Positions 6,501 through 12,930 of a DNA stretch of 13,152 nt are shown piece by piece. The stretch covers positions 1-13,152 of the forward strand of contig JAGHUB010000149.1 in NCBI GenBank assembly GCA_018065025.1. The letters run 5' to 3'. Each line of letters starts with the position of its first letter. The stretch's first letter is position 1. Position numbers and translations under genes: made by a program. Below the pieces are notes generated by a model. That model was not told the origin of the DNA. It did no database searches and saw only the letters and a program-made list of their open reading frames with translations. This DNA comes from Candidatus Equihabitans merdae. GTDB taxonomy: Bacteria > Bacillota > Clostridia > Lachnospirales > Lachnospiraceae.

Positions 6501-7652
6501 ATCTTCCCGGCTGATGCTGTCATGGATATGATCGAAGCTCTTCCCTCAGTTGATGAAGTCAAACTGGAAGACAAGGAAGCTATCGAAGCTGCCCGTGCTG
6601 CTTATGAAGCTCTGACAGACGAACAGAAGGCAGACGTAACAGATGAAGCTCTGGCCACTCTTGAAGCTGTAGAGAAAGCTCTTGCTGATCTTGTTGCTGA
6701 ACTTCGTTCCGGTGAAAAGATCATCAAGGTAGCCGGCGCTGATCGTTATGCCACAGCAGCTGCTATCGCTGCAGAAGCTTTCCCGGAAGCTCCGGAAGAA
6801 ATCGTTGTTGTAACAGGTGAGAATTTCCCGGATGCCCTGGCAGCCAATGCCTATGCCGGTGCAAAGAATGCCGCAGTGGTCCTTACAGCCAATGCTGAAC
6901 TGCCTTCCGATATCAAAACTCTGCTCACAGAGACATGGGGCGGTCAGGTCAAATCTGCCACCATCATCGGCGGTACTGTTTCCCAGAAGGTAAGAGCTGA
7001 TCTCAAAGCCTGCGGTATTGAGATCATCAGTGATACTCTGACAAAGGGTGCCGACCGTTATGCAACAGCTGAACTGATCTGTAAAGAAGGTCTGGATAAT
7101 GGTCTCTTCAACACAGATACCATCATTCTGGCCAAGGGTTCCAAGGCGGCCGATGCTCTGTCTATCTCTTCCTGGAGTTATGCCTACAAGCTGCCCATCC
7201 TTCTGACAGCAGACGATAAGTCCATGACAGAAGAGACACAGAAATTGGTCAAGGAATTCGACAACGCCATCATCCTTGGCGGCTGCACAACAGCTGACAA
7301 GCTTGTGGCTCTTGGCATCGATGCTGCCAACATCACTAATCTTACCGGCGCAACTCGTTATGAGACTGCTGTCCTCATCAGTGATTTCTTCATGACCAAC
7401 TTTGGCGGCAATGCCAGCGGTACAGTCTTTGCCATGGGCGCTGATAAGAACTTCCCGGATGCTCTGGCAGGCGGTATGCTGGCCGGCAAGAGTGTATCAC
7501 CCATCATCCTGGTCAGTGCTGACTCTGACTCAGAAGCTTCTTATCAGTACGCTGATGCTACTGTGAAGGGTATGGGCGCTAAGCTCTACGCTCTTGGTGC
7601 AGCAGCTTATGACAACACTGTCATCAGAAAGCTTGAAAAGGGCATTGGTTGA
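3573..7652 (+). CDS. Giant cell wall-anchored surface protein with a duplicated domain set and three CWB2 repeats
   Basis: This 1359-residue secreted protein starts at ATG 3573, 7 bases after AAAAGGAG. Residues 1-28 are a signal peptide (basic start, hydrophobic core, probable cleavage after SVAA). The rest reads A1 (about 29-187), helical repeats H1 (188-251) and H2 (263-327), beta domain B1 (328-476), H3 (482-545), A2 (547-690), H4 (697-757), H5 (760-824), B2 (825-973), H6 (979-1042). A-H-H-B-H is thus present twice; H2-H3 repeats as H5-H6 with a fixed offset of 497 residues. The helical units carry ESGDAIAAAREAYDALT-like strings; I recognise A and B as repeated domains but cannot name them. 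Residues 1047-1359 are three CWB2 repeats (RYATAAAI, RYATAELI, RYETAVLI), which in Clostridioides difficile bind an anionic wall polymer non-covalently. The protein should sit on the cell wall; its ligand is unknown. Confidence 0.88.
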   Translation: MKKLSKRIISTLLTLVMCLTLIPVSVAAETTEYTASAEHIAIKYTASSEGVLTPLESFEDAYEDPGRAYILSLPEGAVVTSCFVPDDDQCDLHYFWAFDNTHDSTEYFTEELEFGEDVGDFINDEFVNIYNTQPESDPYYWFGDYISVTGTIPTDNVKGFVICCMQADDPYDTTCIFVQIFDQSVSGVPQSVKDVIAKIKALGTITLESGDAIAEARAAYDQLTAEEKAMISAGMLQTLTDAETTYAALVEADRIEKEKQAADKAAADAVIEKINAIGEVTLESGDAIAAAREAYDALTADQKALISADILKTLTDAEMAYAIAVEKSSPIYEYYKDYNFTSVSYEADGKVKYLVDIDTQDASFYSWGALTTIPRYVVTVPEGVETVWVTYPARVKDGLKLTGNQQIVSYKGDHGEDKWPAGYGYYTVPYNVRNNDDGSLSVGVSAESYLQQKRALVVKSGDWGDPLECFELVVGTPTDIFPAETVMDMIEALPSVDEVKLEDKDAIEAARAAYEALTDEQKADVTDEALAALEAVEKALADLIAKTPVLTYRLNDEVKTAELTEIGTWTPTSKYPNSKVYLASLPYGADVESYAVGNYSGLSPMVYGLDEYNVNTTEALTDSNNFVQDEEFIGIGLTDSNAYERIVLKKLDDAEGTMALIPTSNVTGYGLRISGLSEIKIAPLIIVQISTIPAGATEAVVDVMTQIRALGAITIESGDAIAAARTAYDQLTDEEKSMISEKLLKALEAAESTYAKLVADKAAADAVIEKINAIGEVTLESGDAITAAREAYDALTNDQKSLIPAETVKVLTDAEEAYIIAVEMSSPVYEYYKDYDFASVSYEADGKVKYLVDIDTQEATFTSWGEKITIPRYIVTVPEGVENVWVTYPARVKADLRLTGNERMVSYKADNGDDKWPASYGYRVVPWTLRDNDDGSLSVGVSAEGYLQQKRALVVTYGEWGDPLECFELVVGTPTDIFPADAVMDMIEALPSVDEVKLEDKEAIEAARAAYEALTDEQKADVTDEALATLEAVEKALADLVAELRSGEKIIKVAGADRYATAAAIAAEAFPEAPEEIVVVTGENFPDALAANAYAGAKNAAVVLTANAELPSDIKTLLTETWGGQVKSATIIGGTVSQKVRADLKACGIEIISDTLTKGADRYATAELICKEGLDNGLFNTDTIILAKGSKAADALSISSWSYAYKLPILLTADDKSMTEETQKLVKEFDNAIILGGCTTADKLVALGIDAANITNLTGATRYETAVLISDFFMTNFGGNASGTVFAMGADKNFPDALAGGMLAGKSVSPIILVSADSDSEASYQYADATVKGMGAKLYALGAAAYDNTVIRKLEKGIG
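4359..5201 (+). repeat. First copy of an 843-bp in-gene tandem-type duplication (H2-B1-H3)
   Basis: This stretch of the first surface gene reappears at 5850-6692 with a constant 1491-base offset and no visible length change. DNA similarity is highest at the edges, for example across GATGAAGTCAAACTGGAAGA and the following 70 bases, and lower inside domain B. The 11-residue linker before it (EADRIEKEKQA) is missing from the second unit. Confidence 0.85.
5850..6692 (+). repeat. Second copy of the in-gene duplication (H5-B2-H6)
   Basis: Counterpart of 4359-5201 in the same reading frame. Near-identical DNA at the ends implies either a young duplication or ongoing gene conversion; recombination between the copies would remove exactly one domain set and keep the frame. 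Confidence 0.85.
6717..7649 (+). repeat. CWB2 anchor DNA, copy 1 (inter-gene direct repeat)
   Basis: The 933-bp segment that encodes the three wall-binding repeats of the first protein closely matches 10847-11785 in the second gene, with long shared runs such as ATGACAGAAGAGACACAGAA. The second copy has two extra codons near its end. The rest of the two genes does not align at DNA level. Confidence 0.88.
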
Positions 7653-7662
7653 TCATTCCTGA

Positions 7663-7692
7663 TTGATTGCTAAGCATTATAACGATGATAAT
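7663..7692 (+). promoter_or_regulatory. Possible promoter of the second surface gene, overlapping the preceding terminator
   Basis: TTGATT (7663-7668), 18 bases, GATAAT (7687-7692, five of six consensus bases). A start near 7699 would fall inside the left arm of the terminator, so transcripts begun here lack most of that arm and would escape termination. This is a spacing-based prediction. Confidence 0.4.
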
Positions 7693-7719
7693 AAAGGGAC
7701 CCTTGTGGTCCCTTTATTT
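7691..7719 (+). terminator. Rho-independent terminator between the two surface genes
   Basis: ATAAAGGGACC pairs with GGTCCCTTTAT (11 bp) across CTTGT and runs into TTT. It closes the first surface gene's transcript 39 bases after the stop codon. Only 31 bases remain before the next ATG. Confidence 0.9.
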
Positions 7720-7750
7720 CAAAAAATGAGTTCAAAGAGAAGAAAAGAAT

Positions 7751-10700
7751 ATGAGAAATAAAGAAAAACAGTTTACTACATCCGGAATCCGGCTGCTATG
7801 GAAAGTACTGCTTATATTAACAGCAGTTGCCCTTAGCATAGTGATCCAAAAGGTAGAGATCGTCCGGGCGGATGAGATGTCATTGTCCGTCGGGGGCTTT
7901 ACTCTGACCTATACAGGTGATGAGGAAGGCACCATTGATGAGGTAGGCACTAACAGCTGGTCTTCCGCGGATGGCGGCCCCGTCTATGTGGTATCCCTGC
8001 CTTATGGCACGGAGATTCGTTCTTTTGATCGGGATACGGACATCCTCTCCCTTGTTAATGTCCACATGAGTTCTTTCTCCGAAGGTCAGGTAACGGCTAT
8101 CAATCGCTATGTACAAGAGCCTTCTCGCTACATGAGCAATGCCGGCTTTAAAGGACGGAATAACAATAGTTATAAACCAATCTACGACAGTATCACATGG
8201 AATGAAGGATATAGCCTCCCCCTCCAGGATGTCACAGGATTTGTTCTTTCAGGCTTAAGAAGAAGTGATTGGAAGTATAATCTTGTTTTTGTCCAGATCG
8301 AAGCAGGGGAGAATTTAAACTATCATTACAGTGTTTCTTCCAATATTGACTGGGCCGATCGTGCTGATTCTCTTCTCGCCCCTTATCTTAAGGTCACCGG
8401 ACGTTCTGATAATCGGATCACTTATACGGACAGTCAGACCTATGAGATCAGCAATTATAAGGATCAGCCCATCCGCTTAAAAGAAGTGGTCATTGACGGT
8501 AAGACTGTGGCTTTGAGTGATGAAGCCAGTCAGAAGGTGGATACTTCAGAATGTCCCAATCTTAAGGGCAGGGCAGTCACCATATCCCAAAGCGGTAAGG
8601 TCTTCCGTGTGACGGTAGAGGCTATGACCGGTTATGCCCGGGGTGATGTAGCTATCCGTTTTGTCTTCGATGAAACCACACCTCTCTATACACCTTCTGT
8701 ATCCGTAAACAATAAGCGGTTCGGCTCCTATGGCCTGCCCGCTTTTGAGAATACAGCCAACAGCACCCTCTGGACCATCGATCTTAAACCGGACCGCCTC
8801 TATGAATGCCTGGCGGTGAAAGACGGGGAAGGTCATGTCTATGTGCCGGAAGATAATAGCGTTACCATTGAAGTGACCAAGCCGGATACCGCCCTGACCA
8901 TCGAGTTCTCCAAGATCGTGGCTGTGTGTGATATCCATGATCAGGCAGAATTGACAGCCTTTATGCTGCGGGCTCAGGATACAGAATCAGTGGGTACCCT
9001 TGCCTGTGATATTGCCCTGGATGGTTTTGAAAGAGTTCAGACTTTCTATGGCATTCTGGATGGCAACGGCCACACGCTGACAGTCAGTGACGGATTCTGG
9101 GGTCTCATCAATGAGAATGAAGGCATCATCAGAAACCTCACCATTGATTCAGAGGATAAACTGGTCAATCCCAGCAGTCTTTTCTGTTACAGCAACCGCG
9201 GCAGCATCAATAACTGCCGGAACAAAGCCTCCGTTGTTTTCCGGGGTGAACACGCTGTTGGGGGTTACGGCGGCATCTGTAATACTAACACAGGTTCCAT
9301 CAGTAAATGCATCAACACAGGATCTATCTCCAATGAAGGAGATGGACAGTGCTGCTTCAACAATGTAGGCGGCATCTGTGTTCAAAATGAAGGGACCATC
9401 GAAGACTGCTATAACAGTGGCAATATCTATGTTCATGAAGGCTCCGGCATGATGTCCCGTCGGATCGGCGGCATCGCAGCTGTCAATCAGGGAAAGGGCA
9501 TCATCCGTTACTGCTATAACCTGGGACTCTTAAGAAAGATGAATCCCTGGGTGGAACCCACAGGCTGGGATTACATGGTCTATACCTGGATCTCAGAAGG
9601 TTCCAATATGGCACCTATCGTAGGTAAGAACACAGCCGGGGAGACTGCGGTCAGTGAAAGCTATTATATCGACAGCCTGGTCACTCTGGCAGAAGACGGT
9701 CTTGTTACAGTGCCTCTTTCAGATGATTATCTGACCAGTGCCGGAACTTTTGGCCGCAATGTAAAAGAAGCTGCCGGCATGGGTTCTATCAAGACCTATC
9801 CTTTCATTGAGCGTTTTGTTCTTGAAGAGGGTAATCAGACATTTGCCGAGGGCAGTTATTACCTTTACTATGATGCTGAGCATGATCATTTTATCGCCGT
9901 CAAACATTCTGAAGATGTCGTCGTATCCGGTGATATCATCATCAATGCAGAGCATCCAAGTGACCTGGTAGCCAAGGGCCGCAGTTACCGTGGTCTTATG
10001 CCCGGCAATGGCATGGGTGAGGGCATGGTGGATGATCCCACATATGGCAACGGCTATTTGGAAAAGGACATTTACCTTGTGGAAGTACCTGCTGATGCCA
10101 AGACAGTTGCCTTCTCCCGTACCGGTGAGATCCTGGATTCCACCTGCGGCATGAACAACCTCTATGGTTTCTTCTATGACACATCCTCCGCTGTCCTTCG
10201 CGGTACAAAGTACATCGACAGCACGACACAGGATGTTGTTCTGGATCAGGTATCTGAACGTTGGCCGGAAGCCTACGATGCCATCAATGCCGTCTTCGGA
10301 CGTCCGCTTGGCAGCATGTACGGCGGGGAGGCTCCTTCTCAGAATGATGACATTACGGTTACTTTCCGTCTCATCGGGTCTACACTGTCTGAATCCGGTG
10401 ATTATGATGTAGGCGAGGGCCGCCTTGATGCCAAGTACATCAACTGGCTGGAGACCCGCTCTGTGGAAATGAGAAAGGGCGATACAGTTGGCGACCTTTT
10501 AGCCAAGGTTCTTGAAGAGGAAGGCATGAAGCAGACTGGCCTGTCAAGCAATTACATTGCTTCTATGACAGCACCTGCCGTTCTGGGCGGCTATGACCTG
10601 GGTGAATTCGACAACGGCAAATATGCCGGATGGATGTATCTGGTCAACGGCTCACATCCCGGCGTGGCTCTTAATAACTATTATCTGAAGGATGGAGATG

Positions 10701-11788
10701 CAGTAATCTGGCACTTCATCAACGATTACCGTTATGAAAGCAGTGACTGGTTTGCTGATGAAGATTATCCCAATCTGGGTGATGAGACCACATGGGATCC
10801 CTGGGAGAAGGTACCGGATCTTCCGGCAGAATATTTTGCAGGCAATAAGATCATCAAGGTAGCCGGACAGGATCGTTTCGCAACAGCAGCTGCTATCGCC
10901 AAGGAAGCTTTCCCCGAAGCTCCCGACGAGATCATCGTGGTTACAGGTGAGAATTTCCCGGATGCCCTGGCAGCCAATGCTTATGCCGGTGCTAAAAATG
11001 GCGCGGTCATTCTCACCATGAATGCCAAGCTTCCCTCTGACATCAAGGCTCTGCTTACAGAGACCTGGAGTGGTCAGGTGAAATCCGCCACCATCATCGG
11101 CGGCACGGTATCCCAGAGGGTAAGAGCTGATCTGAGAGCCTGTGGTATCGAGAATATCAGCGACACCTTAACTAAGGGTGCTGACCGTTACGCCACCGCA
11201 GAACTGATCTGTAAGGAAGGTTTGGAAAATGGCCTCTTCAGCACAGATACACTGGTGCTGGCCAAAGGCTCTAAGGCAGCCGATGCTCTGTCTATCTCCT
11301 CCTGGAGTTATGCTTATAAGCTGCCCATTCTTCTGACAGCAGACGATAAGTCTATGACAGAAGAGACACAGAAATTGGTCAGGGAATTCGACCATGTCAT
11401 CATCCTCGGCGGCTGCACAACAGCCGACAGACTGGTGGACCTTGGCATCGCCTCTGAAAATATCGTCAATCTCACAGGCAATACCCGTTATGAGACATCC
11501 GTTCTCATCAGTGATTATCTGATGACCAACTATGGCGGCAGCATGGACGGTGCAGTATTCGCCATGGGTGCGGATAAGAACTTCCCGGATTCACTGGCCG
11601 GCGGCATGCTGGCAGGCAGAAGCGTATCACCCATCCTTCTGGTCAGTGCCGACACCGACTCTGAAGCCTCTTATCAGTACGCCGCAGACAAGATCAAAGA
11701 CATCAGCACCAGCGTCAAGCTCTATGCACTTGGCGCAGCAGCATTTGATAACACAGTTATCAGCCGGCTTGAAAAAGCCATTAACTAA
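7751..11788 (+). CDS. Giant cell wall-anchored surface protein: domain A, GLUG beta-helix, transcobalamin-like (DUF4430) domain, three CWB2 repeats
   Basis: A 1345-residue secreted protein. A basic N-terminus and hydrophobic stretch (about 14-35) precede a probable cleavage site after IVRA (residue 40). Domain A (about 42-190) matches A1 and A2 of the upstream protein (VYVVSLPYGTEI ... DVTGFVLSGL ... VFVQI). After a beta-rich region, about 390-690 form a right-handed beta-helix of GLUG type, with GGICNTNTGSISKC at 507-520 and GTIEDCYNSGNI. Residues about 865-995 are a transcobalamin C-terminal-like domain (DUF4430 family): GWMYLVNG at 960-967 and YYLKDGDAVIWHF at 977-989. Residues 1031-1345 are three CWB2 repeats. 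DUF4430 resembles the beta domain with which intrinsic factor and transcobalamin contact B12, so corrinoid binding is plausible but unproven. The ribosome binding site is weak (AGAGAAG). The gene follows a terminator, so it may use its own promoter. Confidence 0.88.
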   Translation: MRNKEKQFTTSGIRLLWKVLLILTAVALSIVIQKVEIVRADEMSLSVGGFTLTYTGDEEGTIDEVGTNSWSSADGGPVYVVSLPYGTEIRSFDRDTDILSLVNVHMSSFSEGQVTAINRYVQEPSRYMSNAGFKGRNNNSYKPIYDSITWNEGYSLPLQDVTGFVLSGLRRSDWKYNLVFVQIEAGENLNYHYSVSSNIDWADRADSLLAPYLKVTGRSDNRITYTDSQTYEISNYKDQPIRLKEVVIDGKTVALSDEASQKVDTSECPNLKGRAVTISQSGKVFRVTVEAMTGYARGDVAIRFVFDETTPLYTPSVSVNNKRFGSYGLPAFENTANSTLWTIDLKPDRLYECLAVKDGEGHVYVPEDNSVTIEVTKPDTALTIEFSKIVAVCDIHDQAELTAFMLRAQDTESVGTLACDIALDGFERVQTFYGILDGNGHTLTVSDGFWGLINENEGIIRNLTIDSEDKLVNPSSLFCYSNRGSINNCRNKASVVFRGEHAVGGYGGICNTNTGSISKCINTGSISNEGDGQCCFNNVGGICVQNEGTIEDCYNSGNIYVHEGSGMMSRRIGGIAAVNQGKGIIRYCYNLGLLRKMNPWVEPTGWDYMVYTWISEGSNMAPIVGKNTAGETAVSESYYIDSLVTLAEDGLVTVPLSDDYLTSAGTFGRNVKEAAGMGSIKTYPFIERFVLEEGNQTFAEGSYYLYYDAEHDHFIAVKHSEDVVVSGDIIINAEHPSDLVAKGRSYRGLMPGNGMGEGMVDDPTYGNGYLEKDIYLVEVPADAKTVAFSRTGEILDSTCGMNNLYGFFYDTSSAVLRGTKYIDSTTQDVVLDQVSERWPEAYDAINAVFGRPLGSMYGGEAPSQNDDITVTFRLIGSTLSESGDYDVGEGRLDAKYINWLETRSVEMRKGDTVGDLLAKVLEEEGMKQTGLSSNYIASMTAPAVLGGYDLGEFDNGKYAGWMYLVNGSHPGVALNNYYLKDGDAVIWHFINDYRYESSDWFADEDYPNLGDETTWDPWEKVPDLPAEYFAGNKIIKVAGQDRFATAAAIAKEAFPEAPDEIIVVTGENFPDALAANAYAGAKNGAVILTMNAKLPSDIKALLTETWSGQVKSATIIGGTVSQRVRADLRACGIENISDTLTKGADRYATAELICKEGLENGLFSTDTLVLAKGSKAADALSISSWSYAYKLPILLTADDKSMTEETQKLVREFDHVIILGGCTTADRLVDLGIASENIVNLTGNTRYETSVLISDYLMTNYGGSMDGAVFAMGADKNFPDSLAGGMLAGRSVSPILLVSADTDSEASYQYAADKIKDISTSVKLYALGAAAFDNTVISRLEKAIN
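10847..11785 (+). repeat. CWB2 anchor DNA, copy 2 (inter-gene direct repeat)
   Basis: Counterpart of 6717-7649. The shared anchor could support recombination that fuses the first protein's body to the second protein's anchor, deleting about 4.1 kb, or gene conversion that keeps the anchors alike. Confidence 0.88.
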
Positions 11789-11794
11789 TCGTAA

Positions 11795-11815
11795 GAAACT
11801 CGTTTTTCGAGTTTC
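11795..11815. other. Hairpin just after the second surface gene
   Basis: GAAACTCG ttttt CGAGTTTC, an 8-bp perfect stem 7 bases after the stop codon. No T run follows, so it is more likely an mRNA 3' stabilising or assisting hairpin than the main terminator. Confidence 0.6.
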
Positions 11816-11832
11816 CCATATTTCTTCTCTAC

Positions 11833-11865
11833 CCGCCGGTCGAAAGACCGGCGGTTCTCCTTTTT
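11833..11865 (+). terminator. Rho-independent terminator of the second surface gene
   Basis: CCGCCGGTC pairs with GACCGGCGG around a GAAA tetraloop (9 bp, GC-rich), then TTCTCC and five T. It separates the surface locus from the toxin-antitoxin-like pair. Confidence 0.88.
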
Positions 11866-11899
11866 GTGAGAGAGATACGCAGGCGGATAAACTTGGGTT

Positions 11900-11928
11900 T
11901 TGACATTTACACGACATCGTGTTATTGT
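11900..11928 (+). promoter_or_regulatory. Promoter with a palindromic operator in its spacer, for the nucleotidyltransferase-HEPN pair
   Basis: TTGACA (11900-11905), 17 bases, TATTGT (11923-11928). The spacer holds the palindrome ACACGA CA TCGTGT (11909-11922), placed so that a bound protein would block RNA polymerase. The first gene product carries a helix-turn-helix, so self-repression is the obvious model. Confidence 0.62.
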
Positions 11929-11955
11929 TATTCAAGAAAAGGGGGGCGACGCTTT

Positions 11956-12498
11956 ATGGATGATTTCTATACGGTTACTGAATTTGCCAAACTCACAGGG
12001 AAAGATCCCGGAAACATTCGCAGATTACTGGCTTATGGAAAGTTACTCGGCGAAAAGATGGGCAACCAATGGGTGATACCAAAGGGTACAGAGTATCCGG
12101 AAGACGGCAGAGTAAAGTCAGGGAATTATCGTAACTGGCGTAAGCGTTCCGGAATATGGCAGAAGAATCCACAACTCATGAAAGCCCTTCTAAATATGTC
12201 TAATGACTTGAAAGTTGTTTACGGAGAATACCTTGTAAAGATTGTTTTATATGGCTCATACGCACGTGGAGAACAAACAGATGAGTCCGATGTGGATATT
12301 GCTGTTATCTTGAAAGACGGCAACACCGAGAAGATGCATGATGATATGACCGATATCGTTGTAGATTACGAACTTGATCAGGGAGTGACATTATCCGTTA
12401 TGCCCATCGAACTAGAGCAGTATAAAACATGGCATAAGACGTTGCCATTCTATAAAAATCTTGATAAAGAAGGGATTGTTCTTTGGAAAGCAGCATAA
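11956..12498 (+). CDS. MNT-type nucleotidyltransferase with an N-terminal helix-turn-helix (probable antitoxin)
   Basis: The 180-residue product has two parts. Residues 1-45 (TVTEFAKLTGKDPGNIRRLL ... GNQWVIPKG) look like a MerR/excisionase-type winged helix DNA-binding domain. Residues about 80-180 are a minimal nucleotidyltransferase: GSYARG at 100-105 and SDVDI at 111-115, the GS-x10-DxD signature with both metal-binding Asp. I could not identify the usual third acidic residue with confidence; the matching strand may read VTLSV. In HEPN/MNT modules the MNT partner inactivates the HEPN toxin by AMPylation. ATG 11956 is chosen because GGGGGG at 11941-11946 lies 9 bases upstream and the predicted transcription start (about 11935) excludes the in-frame GTG at 11866. 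It overlaps the next gene by 16 bases. Confidence 0.85.
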   Translation: MDDFYTVTEFAKLTGKDPGNIRRLLAYGKLLGEKMGNQWVIPKGTEYPEDGRVKSGNYRNWRKRSGIWQKNPQLMKALLNMSNDLKVVYGEYLVKIVLYGSYARGEQTDESDVDIAVILKDGNTEKMHDDMTDIVVDYELDQGVTLSVMPIELEQYKTWHKTLPFYKNLDKEGIVLWKAA

Positions 12499-12884
12499 AA
12501 GATTTATCGAGATATCGTTTTGAGTCAAGCAAAGAGGCATTAGTAGATGCGCGGATTATGTTTGAAAACGGTCGATATAAGAATGCTTTGAATCGAGCAT
12601 ACTATGCCATTTTTCATGCCATAAGAGCTGTAAATTCATTGGAAGAATTTGACAGCAGTAAGCATAGTGGAGTAATTGCGTTTTTTAATCAGACATTTGT
12701 AAAAGAGGGGATATTCCCCAAAGACATGTCAAAGATTATAAGGCATGCTTCTGAGAGTCGAGAGAAGGCAGATTATCTTGATTTCTTTGTGGCGTCAAAA
12801 GATGAAGCGGAAAAGCAGATTCAAAGAGCAGAATTATTTCAAACTGAAATTGAAGAATACTTGATTAATAAGAAGATATTATAG
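12483..12884 (+). CDS. HEPN-domain protein (probable RNase toxin of the MNT/HEPN pair)
   Basis: A 133-residue, mostly helical protein of the HEPN family. The string NRAYYAIFHAIRA (37-49) carries Arg38 and His45, an R-x6-H motif in place of the more common R-x4-H of HEPN ribonucleases, preceded by ARIMFENGRYKNAL and followed by the conserved SREKADY segment. HEPN toxins cleave RNA, tRNA or mRNA, and a Tyr near the active site is the target of the MNT partner; here Tyr40 and Tyr41 lie inside the motif. The start is TTG 12483, with AAGGG (12470-12474) 8 bases upstream. This makes the gene overlap its partner by 16 bases in another frame and suggests translational coupling. No later ATG would keep the first helix. 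Confidence 0.83.
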   Translation: MESSIKDLSRYRFESSKEALVDARIMFENGRYKNALNRAYYAIFHAIRAVNSLEEFDSSKHSGVIAFFNQTFVKEGIFPKDMSKIIRHASESREKADYLDFFVASKDEAEKQIQRAELFQTEIEEYLINKKIL

Positions 12885-12903
12885 TAGTCATCCTACAGTC
12901 TGA

Positions 12904-12930
12904 GACGCCCGGGTTTCACGGGCGTCTTTT
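12904..12930 (+). terminator. Rho-independent terminator of the nucleotidyltransferase-HEPN operon
   Basis: GACGCCCG pairs with CGGGCGTC (8 bp) around a 7-base loop and is followed by TTTT. It lies 19 bases after the HEPN stop codon. Confidence 0.9.

Noticed and set aside
11866..11955. 30-residue N-terminal extension of the nucleotidyltransferase gene
   Set aside because: It starts at GTG upstream of the promoter elements; ATG 11956 has a G-rich ribosome binding site and opens the helix-turn-helix correctly.
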